Source of the DNA: Dermatophilus congolensis
Lineage (GTDB): Bacteria > Actinomycetota > Actinomycetes > Actinomycetales > Dermatophilaceae
Assembly (NCBI GenBank): GCA_030538115.1
Contig: JAUNUP010000035.1
Coordinates: forward strand, 1-28,849
DNA: 28,849 nt
Direction: 5' to 3'
Under the pieces are notes generated by a model. The model ran no database searches. It saw only the letters and a program-made list of their open reading frames with translations, and was not told where the DNA came from. Position numbers and translations under genes: made by a program. Numbering within the stretch: the first letter of the stretch is position 1; each line of letters opens with the position of its first letter. Shown piece by piece: positions 21,152 to 28,778 of this stretch.

Positions 21152-22759
21152 TCATCCGGCAGCGCGCTCGCGCAGCACGAAGCGCTGGATCTTGCCGCTC
21201 GGGGTCTTCGGCAGCTCGTCGACGAAGTGGATGCGACGCGGGAAGACGTGGGCCGCGAGCTTGTTCTTGACCCGCTGCTTCAGCGATTCGACCAGCTCGT
21301 CGTTGCCCTCGACACCGGGCTTGAGCACGACGTACGCCTCCACGACCTCGCCGCGCAACTCGTCGGGCACGCCGATGACCGCCGACTCGACCACGTTCGG
21401 GTCGCCGACCAGCACCGACTCCACCTCGAACGGGCTGATCCGGTAGCCGGCCATGATGATGACGTCGTCGGCGCGCGCGGCGAAGTAGATGTAGCCGTCC
21501 TCGTCGCGGCGACCGGCGTCACCGGTGATGTACCAGCGGCCGTCGCGAGAGAACCGCTCGGCGGTCTTCTCGGGAGCGTCGACGTAGCCCGTGAACCACA
21601 TCGCGGGGGTTGCCTTGAGGTCGACCGCGATACGGCCCGACTCCCCCGGATCCGCGATCTCGTCGGAGGTGTTCTTGAGCACGGTCATCGTCCAGCCCGG
21701 CTGCGGGCGGCCCATCGAACCCTCCATGACCGGCCCGGCAACGTCGGGGTGCCAGCCGTTGATTCCGCACATGCCCAGCTCGGTCTGCCCGTAGGTGTCG
21801 TGGATGGCGGATCCGAGGGTCGCCTCGGCCCACGTAACCATCTCGGGGTTGAGCGGCTCCCCCGCCGAGGTCATGCGCTTGATCTTGAGGTCTTCGGGGA
21901 TGGGCAGGCCCGCGCTGCGCAGCGACCGGAACACCGTGGGTGCGGCCGCGAGGTTCGTCACACCGAACGTCGAGGCGACCTTCCAGGTCAGCTCGGGCGA
22001 GAAGCCCGCGTGCAGGAGCAGCGAACGACGACCGGCGGCCATCGGCGTGATGATCGCGTAGTACAGGCCGTACGCCCAGCCGGGGTCGGCCGCGTTCCAG
22101 AACACGTCGTCTTCGGTGACGTAGAGGCCGTACTCGAGGTAGGTCTGGAATGACGCGATCGCCCGCACCGGAATCGGCACACCCTTGGGGTCACCCGTCG
22201 TGCCGGAGGTGAACAGCCGCACGAACTCCGTTGCGCCGGTGCACGGCACGACCGGGGCGTCGGCCGGGTCGGCCTCCTCGTAGCCGGGGAGCTGCCCAGC
22301 GATCACGGTCTGCCAGGGCGCGTCGGCGGGCATGTCCTCGCCCGCCTCCAGCTTGACGGCCTGATCGGCGTCACTGATGACGACCTTCGTGCTCGAACCC
22401 GCCAACCGCAGCGCGATCGCGGCCGGCGCAAAGGCCGTGAACAGGGGCACGTGCACGGCACCCGCCCGCCACAGCCCGAGCACCGTCTCAACATAGGACT
22501 CCGACTTGCCCATGAGGGTCGCGACCCGGTCTCCGGGCTGCACACCCATCGCGACCAGCGCAGCAGCCACCTTCTTGGAGCGTTCGCTGAGTTCGCCGTA
22601 CGTCAGATCCGTGGACGACAGGTCGGGCTCGATGATCGTGAACGCCACGTCTCCTGCGGGATGGCGGTCACACAACAGATCGGCGAGAACCATGTTCTCG
22701 CCGTCGTACTCGGCAAGCAGTTGGTCGACTCGGGCTTCGGGCGTCAGGCGGTCGGTCAT
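21152..22759 (-). CDS. AMP-dependent acyl-CoA synthetase (acetyl/medium-chain type)
   Basis: A 535-residue ANL-superfamily enzyme that activates a carboxylic acid to its acyl-CoA via an acyl-AMP. RLFTSGTTGDPKGVP (about residues 181-195) is the P-loop-like AMP signature. DTYGQTELGMCG is the A5-type motif, YITGDAGRRDEDGYIYFAAR the A7/A8 hinge region with ADDVIIMAGYRISPFEVE, and KTPSGKIQRFVLRE near the C-terminus holds the catalytic lysine. Overall layout and length fit the ACSM/acetyl-CoA-synthetase-like group. AGGGAG lies just upstream of the ATG at 22759; a longer frame upstream has no family sequence. It is in an operon with a TetR gene and divergent from an acyl-CoA dehydrogenase, indicating short- or medium-chain fatty-acid catabolism. 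Confidence 0.93.
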   Translation of the reverse strand: MTDRLTPEARVDQLLAEYDGENMVLADLLCDRHPAGDVAFTIIEPDLSSTDLTYGELSERSKKVAAALVAMGVQPGDRVATLMGKSESYVETVLGLWRAGAVHVPLFTAFAPAAIALRLAGSSTKVVISDADQAVKLEAGEDMPADAPWQTVIAGQLPGYEEADPADAPVVPCTGATEFVRLFTSGTTGDPKGVPIPVRAIASFQTYLEYGLYVTEDDVFWNAADPGWAYGLYYAIITPMAAGRRSLLLHAGFSPELTWKVASTFGVTNLAAAPTVFRSLRSAGLPIPEDLKIKRMTSAGEPLNPEMVTWAEATLGSAIHDTYGQTELGMCGINGWHPDVAGPVMEGSMGRPQPGWTMTVLKNTSDEIADPGESGRIAVDLKATPAMWFTGYVDAPEKTAERFSRDGRWYITGDAGRRDEDGYIYFAARADDVIIMAGYRISPFEVESVLVGDPNVVESAVIGVPDELRGEVVEAYVVLKPGVEGNDELVESLKQRVKNKLAAHVFPRRIHFVDELPKTPSGKIQRFVLRERAAG

Positions 22760-22851
22760 GGATCTCCCTCGATCTCGAGCGGGCAGTAGGTGTGATCGTG
22801 GCGGGCGAAACTCGGGTATGGCTTTCGCTTTTCCCGAACGATACTGTGCGG

Positions 22852-22865
22852 GATACTTGAGTATC
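22852..22865. promoter_or_regulatory. TetR operator candidate between divergent acyl-CoA genes
   Basis: GATACT-TG-AGTATC is a perfect inverted repeat in the 148-bp divergent region. A third GATACT half-site lies at 22840-22845. TTGAGT within it (22858-22863) could be the -35 for the dehydrogenase gene, and a perfect TTGACA lies adjacent on the minus strand (22873-22868), though I found no good -10 for it. Confidence 0.6.
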
Positions 22866-22907
22866 ACTGTCAAGCCATTGATTGTCCACGACTTTCCGGA
22901 GGCGTAG

Positions 22908-24077
22908 ATGCCCGCAGACCGCACCCTGCCCAACGAAGAAGCAGCGGAGCTGCTGCAACTCGTCCGCGACATCGCCACGAAGGAGCTACTCCCCCGCGCC
23001 GCCGAGGCCGAGGCCACAGAGGCGTTCCCCCGTGACATGTTCCGCATGCTGGGCGAGACGGGCATCCTGGGCCTGCCCTACTCCGAGGAGTACGGCGGTG
23101 GCGGGCAGCCGTACGAGGTCTACCTGCAGGTTCTTGAGGAGCTGGCCAGCGCCTGGGCGAGCGTCGCCACCGGGGTGTCTGTACACGCCCTCTCCTGCTT
23201 CGGGCTCTACACGCGCGGCACCGAAGAGCAGAAGAACAAGTGGTTGCCCGACATGCTCGGCGGCGAGTTGCTCGGCGCGTACTGCCTCTCGGAGGCGCAT
23301 GCCGGCTCCGACCCGGCCGCGATGCGCACCACCGCGAAGCGTGAGGGCGACGAGTACGTACTCAACGGCGCCAAAGCCTGGACCACGCACGGTGGCCAGG
23401 CCGATTTCTACAAGGTGATGGCCCGCACGGGTGAGGGCAGCGGCGGCATCTCGTGCTTCCTGATCCCCGCCGACACTCCCGGTCTCGTCGCCGACCCGCC
23501 GGAGCGGAAGATGGGCCTCACCGGCTCCACGACGGCGACGATGCGCCTCGACGGTGTGCGTATCCCTGCGGAGCGCCGCCTCGGCGAGGAGGGCGACGGG
23601 CTCAAGATCGCTCTCGCGGGCCTCGACTCCGGTCGCCTCGGCATCGCCGCGTGCGCGATCGGCCTGGCGCAGGCCGCGCTCGACAACGCTGTCGCCTATG
23701 CCAAGGAGCGGGAGGCGTTCGGCACCGCGATCATCAACCACCAGGGCCTCGGGTTCATCCTCGCCGACATGGAGGCCGGCACCCAGGCCGCCCGCCAGAT
23801 GACCCTGCACGCCGCGCGCCTTCGCGACCAGGGCAAGCCGTTCTCGCGGGAGGCGAGCATCGCCAAGATGCTGGCCACCGACAACGCGATGAAGGTGACC
23901 ACCGACGCCGTGCAGGTCTTCGGCGGCTACGGCTACACCCGCGACTTCCCGGTCGAGCGGTTCATGCGCGAGGCGAAGGTCATGCAGATCTTCGAGGGCA
24001 CCAACCAGATCCAGCGCATGGTCATCGCCCGCCACCTCGCCAAGGGCGGCACGGGCACGATCACCCACGTCGGCTGA
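22908..24077 (+). CDS. Acyl-CoA dehydrogenase
   Basis: An FAD-dependent acyl-CoA dehydrogenase of 389 residues, the usual size, catalysing alpha-beta desaturation of an acyl-CoA in beta-oxidation or amino-acid catabolism. AYCLSEAHAGSDPAAMRTTA (about residues 124-143) is the first ACAD signature, with FAD contacts. QVFGGYGYTRDFPVERFMRE (about 336-355) is the second. The catalytic base is E363 in QIFEGTNQIQR, the position used by short/medium-chain enzymes. GGAGG lies upstream of the ATG. It is divergent from the synthetase, and a TetR-type palindrome between them suggests joint control. A dispersed hairpin repeat begins 23 nt after its stop. Confidence 0.95.
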   Translation: MPADRTLPNEEAAELLQLVRDIATKELLPRAAEAEATEAFPRDMFRMLGETGILGLPYSEEYGGGGQPYEVYLQVLEELASAWASVATGVSVHALSCFGLYTRGTEEQKNKWLPDMLGGELLGAYCLSEAHAGSDPAAMRTTAKREGDEYVLNGAKAWTTHGGQADFYKVMARTGEGSGGISCFLIPADTPGLVADPPERKMGLTGSTTATMRLDGVRIPAERRLGEEGDGLKIALAGLDSGRLGIAACAIGLAQAALDNAVAYAKEREAFGTAIINHQGLGFILADMEAGTQAARQMTLHAARLRDQGKPFSREASIAKMLATDNAMKVTTDAVQVFGGYGYTRDFPVERFMREAKVMQIFEGTNQIQRMVIARHLAKGGTGTITHVG

Positions 24078-24100
24078 CCCGAACTGACCCGGCGACGACG

Positions 24101-24258
24101 GTGCCACGGGACAGGACAGGCCCCGCCTCTCCCGTCCCGTGGCACCTTCGCTGGAGGGCGCGATGATGCGCACACATGTGCCACGGGACACCCACCCGGG
24201 CGGGTGTCGTGGCACATGTCCTCGTCCGAGTCGCATCCCAGCACAGGTGCCACGACAC
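24101..24258. repeat. Dispersed paired-hairpin repeat, copy 2 (complete, plus an extra arm)
   Basis: Core arms are at 24134-24145 (GTCCCGTGGCAC), 24178-24189 (GTGCCACGGGAC), 24204-24215 (GTGTCGTGGCAC) and 24247-24258 (GTGCCACGACAC). Offsets 0, 44, 70 and 113 match copy 1 (0, 43, 69, 112) within 1 bp. Arms 1/2 and 3/4 are exact reverse complements even though each differs from copy 1, so the changes are compensatory. The loops keep GCTGG near arm 1 and CCCAGCAC before arm 4. An extra arm GTGCCACGGGAC at 24101-24112 can pair with arm 1. The element fills most of the gap between the dehydrogenase and thioredoxin genes. Confidence 0.87.
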
Positions 24259-24334
24259 AGGAAAGCTGCGGCGACCGCGCGCCCCTCCCCGCACCGTGGC
24301 GCAGGAGGAATCGCCCACGGGGACCGTTGGGGGT

Positions 24335-24757
24335 ATGGCTGGGAAGATCGTCAGTTGCCCCTCGTGCGGTACGCGTAACCGGGTTCCTGCTGCGGCCAGT
24401 GGCCTGCCGCGGTGCCCCAAGTGCAAATCCGACGTGCCTTGGATCGCCGACGCGACCGACTCCGACTTCGATGCCGTGGCCGACTCCTCGAAGGTGCCCG
24501 TACTCATCGACTTGTGGGCCACGTGGTGCGGGCCGTGCCGCCAGGTGTCACCGCTGCTGGAGCAGCTCGCCGCCGAGCGTGCGGGGAAGCTCAAACTCGT
24601 CAAGGTCGACGTCGACGCGAATCCTCATACGTCGGCACGCTTCGAGGTGCAGGCGATCCCCACACTCATCCTCATGAAAGGCGGCAAACAAGTCAGCACC
24701 CGCCAGGGCGCGCTCCCGATGCCGGCCCTACGCCAGTGGATCGACTCCGACGCCTGA
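24335..24757 (+). CDS. Thioredoxin with N-terminal zinc ribbon (thioredoxin-2 type)
   Basis: A 140-residue disulfide reductase. C8-x2-C11 and C27-x2-C30 form a zinc ribbon like that of E. coli TrxC. The thioredoxin fold follows, with the active site W64-C65-G-P-C68 in LWATWCGPCRQ and the cis-proline in QAIPTLILMKGG. Trx2-type proteins act in oxidative-stress defence. The ATG at 24335 is chosen because the zinc ribbon starts directly there; the in-frame extension upstream is translated hairpin-repeat sequence and is not believable. Ribosome-binding signals are poor; GACCGT 7 nt upstream is a weak leaderless -10 candidate. The next gene (MazF) is convergent after 18 nt. Confidence 0.92.
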   Translation: MAGKIVSCPSCGTRNRVPAAASGLPRCPKCKSDVPWIADATDSDFDAVADSSKVPVLIDLWATWCGPCRQVSPLLEQLAAERAGKLKLVKVDVDANPHTSARFEVQAIPTLILMKGGKQVSTRQGALPMPALRQWIDSDA

Positions 24758-24775
24758 CGGTTCGTGCACCGGTTC

Positions 24776-25090
24776 TCAAAGGGGGTCGCTCAAGTCGAGG
24801 TCGAAGGTGAGCTCCACGGCCTTCGCCAGTGCGACCTCCTGAGTCTCATTGAGATACCCAAGAGTGCGCCCCAATCTCTCGACCGGCAGAGTCATGACGT
24901 TGTCCAAGGAGACGACGCACGGGTGATCAAGCCCGTTGGCCGGCCCCACCGCAACCTCGCTGCACAAGCCCTTCACGGTGGAGGTGATGGGCGCAACGGT
25001 CACACTCGTCATGGCCGCGCGCGCAGCGTTGCGGGTCAAAATCAGGGCTGGACGGGTCTTGTCTGCCCTGATCAGGCAGATCTCACGCAT
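24776..25090 (-). CDS. MazF/PemK-family toxin
   Basis: A 104-residue endoribonuclease-type toxin. It starts MREICLIRADKTRPALILTR, which aligns with the usual GEIWLVDL..KTRPALVVS opening but lacks several N-terminal residues. VTVAPITSTVKGLCSEVAVG is the central SH3-like barrel with the conserved T/S positions, followed by PCVVSLDNVMTLPVERLGRTLG with the typical Q/N-x-x-T...RLG. MazF enzymes cleave mRNA at short sequence motifs. The ATG lies 2 nt after the stop of its ribbon-helix-helix antitoxin. Confidence 0.92.
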   Translation of the reverse strand: MREICLIRADKTRPALILTRNAARAAMTSVTVAPITSTVKGLCSEVAVGPANGLDHPCVVSLDNVMTLPVERLGRTLGYLNETQEVALAKAVELTFDLDLSDPL

Positions 25091-25092
25091 CC

Positions 25093-25326
25093 TCAGTCAC
25101 CCAACGGCAAGTCGGAGAAGGCCCAGGCGACGAACGCGTCCATGTCCTCGTCCGGAGGCGTGCTCGCGAGAATCTCGGCGTCTCGCTCGGCCGCTTGACG
25201 CCGCATCTCGCGCCGCAGCGCCCTCACGACCAGGGCCGCGCGGCTCGGCGCCTTGCCGTCAGACACGGCCTGATCGACGAAGGACATCACCTCGTCGGGG
25301 AGGCGTACTGCGATCTGAGTACTCAT
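25093..25326 (-). CDS. Ribbon-helix-helix antitoxin of MazF
   Basis: A 77-residue antitoxin. STQIAVRLPDEVMSFVDQAV is a standard ribbon-helix-helix strand and first helix; APSRAALVVRALRREMRRQAAE continues the dimer. The acidic C-terminus (STPPDEDMDAFVAWAFSDLPLG) fits a toxin-neutralising tail. TACCAT lies 6 nt before the ATG, a leaderless pattern, and a perfect TGAGTACTCA palindrome straddles the start codon. Toxin and antitoxin form one operon. Confidence 0.9.
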   Translation of the reverse strand: MSTQIAVRLPDEVMSFVDQAVSDGKAPSRAALVVRALRREMRRQAAERDAEILASTPPDEDMDAFVAWAFSDLPLGD

Positions 25327-25332
25327 ACGACA

Positions 25333-25338
25333 ATGGTA
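25333..25338 (-). promoter_or_regulatory. -10 element of probable leaderless promoter (MazF module)
   Basis: The minus strand reads TACCAT, 6 nt and then the ATG at 25326. Confidence 0.5.
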
Positions 25339-25497
25339 GCACTTCGCATCCCACCCCGGTATGCAGCGCGTTGTCGTTGCCCTTCGCCGCATTCGCCCAG
25401 CACCGCAGCATGGGCATTTGCGTAGGCACAGTTGGCCCGTCAGTCCCGCGGTACCGATCGCGTTGGTGAGCCAGGTCGACTCACCCGCCGGTCACCA

Positions 25498-25553
25498 GTC
25501 CCACGGCACGCCCTCTTCGGACGCCTCACGTCTCGCTTCGAGTGCCGTGGGAC
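25498..25553. repeat. Dispersed hairpin repeat, copy 3 (single hairpin)
   Basis: GTCCCACGGCAC (25498-25509) and GTGCCGTGGGAC (25542-25553) are exact reverse complements around a 32-nt loop, the same arm family and offset (44) as the full copies but with only one hairpin. The loop sequence is not conserved. It lies 33 nt downstream of the UvrA-like stop. A small hairpin GGTGAG-N9-CTCACC lies beside it at 25465-25485. Confidence 0.75.
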
Positions 25554-25586
25554 ACGCCTCCGAGCCAGAGTCGGCTCACCCGATCG

Positions 25587-27968
25587 TCAACCGGAGACGT
25601 AGGCGGCGAGGTGTTCTCCCGTGAGGGTTGATTTCGCCTTCACCAGGTCTGCGGGGGAGCCTTCGAAGACGATCTTTCCGCCTTCGTTGCCCGCTCCTGG
25701 GCCGAGGTCGATGATCCAGTCAGCGTGGGCCATCACCGCCTGGTGGTGTTCGATGACGATGACCGACTTGCCGGAGTCGACCAGGCGGTCCAGCAGGCCG
25801 AGCAACTGTTCCACGTCGGCCAGGTGCAGGCCGGTCGTCGGCTCGTCGAGTACGTAGATGCCGCCCTTCTCCGACATGTGGGTGGCCAGCTTGAGGCGCT
25901 GGCGCTCGCCTCCCGACAGCGTGGTGAGCGGCTGGCCCAGACTGATGTAGCCCAGCCCCACGTCGTTGAGGCGCTCGAGGATCTTGTGTGCCGCCGGGGT
26001 GCGGGCCTCCCCCGCTCCGAAGAAGTCCAGCGCCTCCGATACGGGCATCGCGAGCACCTCGGCGATGTTGCGGCCACCGAACGTGTACTCCAAGACCGCG
26101 GGCTGGAACCGCTTGCCCTCGCACTCCTCACACGGGGTCGTCACCGTGTCCATGAACCCGAGCTCCGTGTAGATGACGCCGGCGCCGTTGCACGCCGGGC
26201 ACGCGCCCTCCGAGTTGGCACTGAACAGAGCCGGTTTCGCGCCAGTTGCCTTGGCGAAGGCCTTACGGATCGGGTCGAGCAGACCCGTGTACGTCGCCGG
26301 GTTGCTGCGCCGCGAGCCCTTGATCGCGCCCTGGTCGATGGCGATCACGTCGTCGCGCTTGCTCATCGAGCCGTGGATGAGCGAGCTCTTGCCCGATCCC
26401 GCCACGCCCGTGACGACTGTCAGCACACCGAGCGGAATGTCGACGTCGACGTTCTCGAGGTTGTTCGTGTTCGCGCCACGGATCTCGAACACGCTTTTGG
26501 CCTTACGCACCGACGGCTTGAGCGCGGCTCGGTCATCGAGGTGACGGCCCGTCAGTGTGTCGCTCGCGCGGAGCCCGGCGAGAGTGCCCTCGAAACAGAT
26601 CTCACCGCCCCCCGACCCCGCCCGCGGGCCCAGATCGACGACGTGGTCGGCGATCGCGATCGCCTCCGGCTTGTGCTCCACGACCAAGACCGTGTTGCCT
26701 TTGTCGCGCAGCGAAAGCAGCAGCGTGTTCATCCGCGCGATGTCGTGCGGATGCAGCCCGATGGTCGGCTCGTCGAAGACGTACGTCACGTCGGTCAGCG
26801 AGGAGCCGAGGTGCCGGATCATCTTGGTGCGCTGCGCCTCTCCCCCGGAGAGCGTGCCGGATGGGCGGTTGAGCGAGAGGTAGCCGAGGCCGATCTCCAC
26901 GAACGAGTCGAGCAGGTGCTGCAGACCCTTGAGCAGCGGCGCCATCGACGGTTCCGCGAGCCCGCGCACCCAGGCGGCGAGTTCGTCGATCTGCATCGCG
27001 CACGCGTCGGCGATGCTCACCTCACCGATTTTCGAGGTGCGGGCGTGCTCGGCGAGACGGGTTCCATCGCACTCGGGGCACGTGTCGAACGTGATCGCCC
27101 GGTCGACGAAGGCACGCACATGCGGCTGCATCGCCTCCCGGTCTTTGCTGAGCATCGACTTCTGGATCTTCGGGATGAGGCCCTCGTACGTGACGTTGAT
27201 GCCCTCGACCTTGATCTTGGTCGGCTCCTTGTAGAGCAGCGCGTCGAGTTCGCGCTTGGTGAAGTCCTTGATCGGCTTCTCGGGATCGAAGAACCCGCAG
27301 CCGCGGAAGATGCGGCCGTACCAGCCGTCCATCGAGTACCCGGGGATCTTCAGCGCGCCCTCCGCCAGCGACAGCGAGTCGTCGTACAGGGCCGTGAGGT
27401 CGAAATCGGAGACAGCGCCCTTGCCTTCGCATCGTGGGCACATGCCGCCCACGACCGTGAACGTCTTCGCGACCTTCTCTGTGCGACCGCCCTTCTCGGC
27501 CTTGATCATTCCCGACCCGGTGACCGACGGAACGTTGAACGAATACGCCTGCGGCGACCCGATGTGCGGCACGGCGATGCGGCTGAACAGCATCCGCAGC
27601 AGGGCGTTCGCATCAGTGACGGTGCCGACCGTGGAGCGCGGATTGGCGCCGAGCCGCTCCTGATCGACGATGATCGCGGTCGTCAAGCCTTCGAGCGCAT
27701 CGACATCCGGCCTGGCCAGCGTGGGCATGAAGCCCTGCACGAAGGCGCTGTACGTCTCGTTGATCATCCGCTGGCTCTCGGCCGCCACCGTGTCGAAGAC
27801 GAGCGAACTCTTGCCCGAGCCGGAGACGCCCGTGAACACGGTGAGACGCCGCTTCGGGATGTCGACACTGACGTCTTTGAGGTTGTTCTCCCGCGCGCCC
27901 TGCACCCGGATGATGTCGTGATTGTCGGCCGGGTGCGTCCCGGCCTGCTCGGCGGCGGCCTTGGCCAT
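25587..27968 (-). CDS. Short UvrA-like ABC ATPase (UvrA2 type, lacks UvrB-binding domain)
   Basis: A 793-residue paralogue of the excinuclease damage sensor; true UvrA has about 950. Walker A sites GVSGSGKSS (about residue 47) and GVAGSGKSS and two ABC signatures (LSGGEAQR, LSGGERQR) show two ATPase modules. Zinc-finger pairs are visible as CPRCEGKG/CPECDGTR and CPACNGAG/CEECEGKR. The segment between the first Walker A and its zinc finger is short, so the UvrB-binding domain is missing. Such proteins in actinobacteria are linked to intercalating-drug tolerance (DrrC/UvrA2-like) or have unknown roles. AAGGAG lies 5 nt before the ATG. It is upstream of and co-directional with the MazF module, but a hairpin repeat and a separate promoter intervene. 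Confidence 0.9.
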   Translation of the reverse strand: MAKAAAEQAGTHPADNHDIIRVQGARENNLKDVSVDIPKRRLTVFTGVSGSGKSSLVFDTVAAESQRMINETYSAFVQGFMPTLARPDVDALEGLTTAIIVDQERLGANPRSTVGTVTDANALLRMLFSRIAVPHIGSPQAYSFNVPSVTGSGMIKAEKGGRTEKVAKTFTVVGGMCPRCEGKGAVSDFDLTALYDDSLSLAEGALKIPGYSMDGWYGRIFRGCGFFDPEKPIKDFTKRELDALLYKEPTKIKVEGINVTYEGLIPKIQKSMLSKDREAMQPHVRAFVDRAITFDTCPECDGTRLAEHARTSKIGEVSIADACAMQIDELAAWVRGLAEPSMAPLLKGLQHLLDSFVEIGLGYLSLNRPSGTLSGGEAQRTKMIRHLGSSLTDVTYVFDEPTIGLHPHDIARMNTLLLSLRDKGNTVLVVEHKPEAIAIADHVVDLGPRAGSGGGEICFEGTLAGLRASDTLTGRHLDDRAALKPSVRKAKSVFEIRGANTNNLENVDVDIPLGVLTVVTGVAGSGKSSLIHGSMSKRDDVIAIDQGAIKGSRRSNPATYTGLLDPIRKAFAKATGAKPALFSANSEGACPACNGAGVIYTELGFMDTVTTPCEECEGKRFQPAVLEYTFGGRNIAEVLAMPVSEALDFFGAGEARTPAAHKILERLNDVGLGYISLGQPLTTLSGGERQRLKLATHMSEKGGIYVLDEPTTGLHLADVEQLLGLLDRLVDSGKSVIVIEHHQAVMAHADWIIDLGPGAGNEGGKIVFEGSPADLVKAKSTLTGEHLAAYVSG

Positions 27969-28051
27969 CAGGGCTCCTTGTCGCGCGTGATCGCAGTGGT
28001 CAGTCTGTCGTCGCTCAATCGTCGCTGCAGGCTCTCAGTGCCATCGTCAGT

Positions 28052-28079
28052 GTCGACGGTCGACGGTCGATGGTCGATG
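28052..28079 (+). repeat. Four-unit heptamer tandem repeat
   Basis: Units GTCGACG, GTCGACG, GTCGATG and GTCGATG lie head to tail in the divergent intergenic region between the UvrA-like gene and the gene at 28235. The 7-bp period could cause length variation by slippage. The remainder of 27969-28234 shows no gene. Confidence 0.8.
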
Positions 28080-28234
28080 TCGGTTCGGTACCGGGCTGCC
28101 CGGCTCGATCGTTCCTGCGCGATGGTCCCATGCCGAAGCTGCCGTTGCCTACCGCGACCCGGTCGGCGGTGTGCGTCTTCTCACGACATCGACACGGGCT
28201 TGTCGTACGCATCAGTACTGCCCACTCTGGGGAC

Positions 28235-28708
28235 ATGAGCATCCTCGACGAATTCGTCGGCACGTGGAACGGCAGCTGCGGCTTCCGCCTCATGCCCCAC
28301 GACGACCTGGCCTCGGGCCCTTCACGCGCTGCGACCTCCGTGGAGGCGGACGGCCACGGCTGGTCTCTGCGATACACGTGGGTACACCCCGACGACGGCG
28401 AGCAATCGGGAACGTTGCTGCTCGGCTCACCGATGGAGGGCGACGCGATCACGGCCGGCTGGGTCGACAGCTGGCACCAGAAGCCCGAACTGCGTCTGCT
28501 CACCGGCACGGTCACGGGCGACCCCGGCGAAGCCCGCATCACGCTCGCGATGGAGTACGAGGGGTGGGGCTGGACCATCGAGATCACGCCGGAGGGCGAG
28601 CAACTCCGCATGACCATGCACAACGTCATCCCCGAGGGCATCGAGCACGCCACCCCAGGCCCATACGTCGTGATGGACGCAGCCTGGAGCCGCACGGCGA
28701 GCGACTAA
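28235..28708 (+). CDS. Small beta-rich protein, lipocalin/FABP-like, unknown function
   Basis: A 157-residue protein with no signal peptide or membrane segment. It begins MSILDEFVGTWNGSCGFRLMP; the GTWNG near the N-terminus, repeated alternating hydrophobic strands and late YEGWGWTIEITPEG resemble lipocalin- or DUF1579-like beta-barrels that bind small hydrophobic ligands. I do not recognise a specific family member and no catalytic residue is evident. The ATG at 28235 is preferred to an upstream frame start at 28070 because the fold begins there; GGGGA precedes it at short distance. A dispersed hairpin repeat begins 70 nt after the stop. Confidence 0.75.
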   Translation: MSILDEFVGTWNGSCGFRLMPHDDLASGPSRAATSVEADGHGWSLRYTWVHPDDGEQSGTLLLGSPMEGDAITAGWVDSWHQKPELRLLTGTVTGDPGEARITLAMEYEGWGWTIEITPEGEQLRMTMHNVIPEGIEHATPGPYVVMDAAWSRTASD

Positions 28709-28778
28709 CTCGTCGGGCCCAGCGCCCGCACATGCTGTGCACGGTGACTGACGGGTGGCGTGCTCGCGTCTGCACCCC

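Noticed and set aside
20456..22153. A 565-codon open frame antisense to the TetR and acyl-CoA synthetase genes
   Set aside because: Low-complexity composition and no family pattern; it also starts inside the inverted repeat. It is a shadow frame.
24176..24334. An N-terminal extension of the thioredoxin gene
   Set aside because: The extra residues are translated hairpin-repeat sequence; the zinc ribbon that begins TrxC-type proteins starts at the ATG at 24335.
25319..25328. TGAGTACTCA palindrome at the MazF antitoxin start as an operator
   Set aside because: It lies mostly in coding sequence and a 10-bp palindrome is not rare; kept only as a remark in the gene entry.
25725..28238. An 837-codon open frame antisense to the UvrA-like gene
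   Set aside because: It is rich in Arg/Asp/Glu/His with no domain, and the opposite frame has two complete ABC modules. Long antisense frames are expected in high-GC coding DNA.
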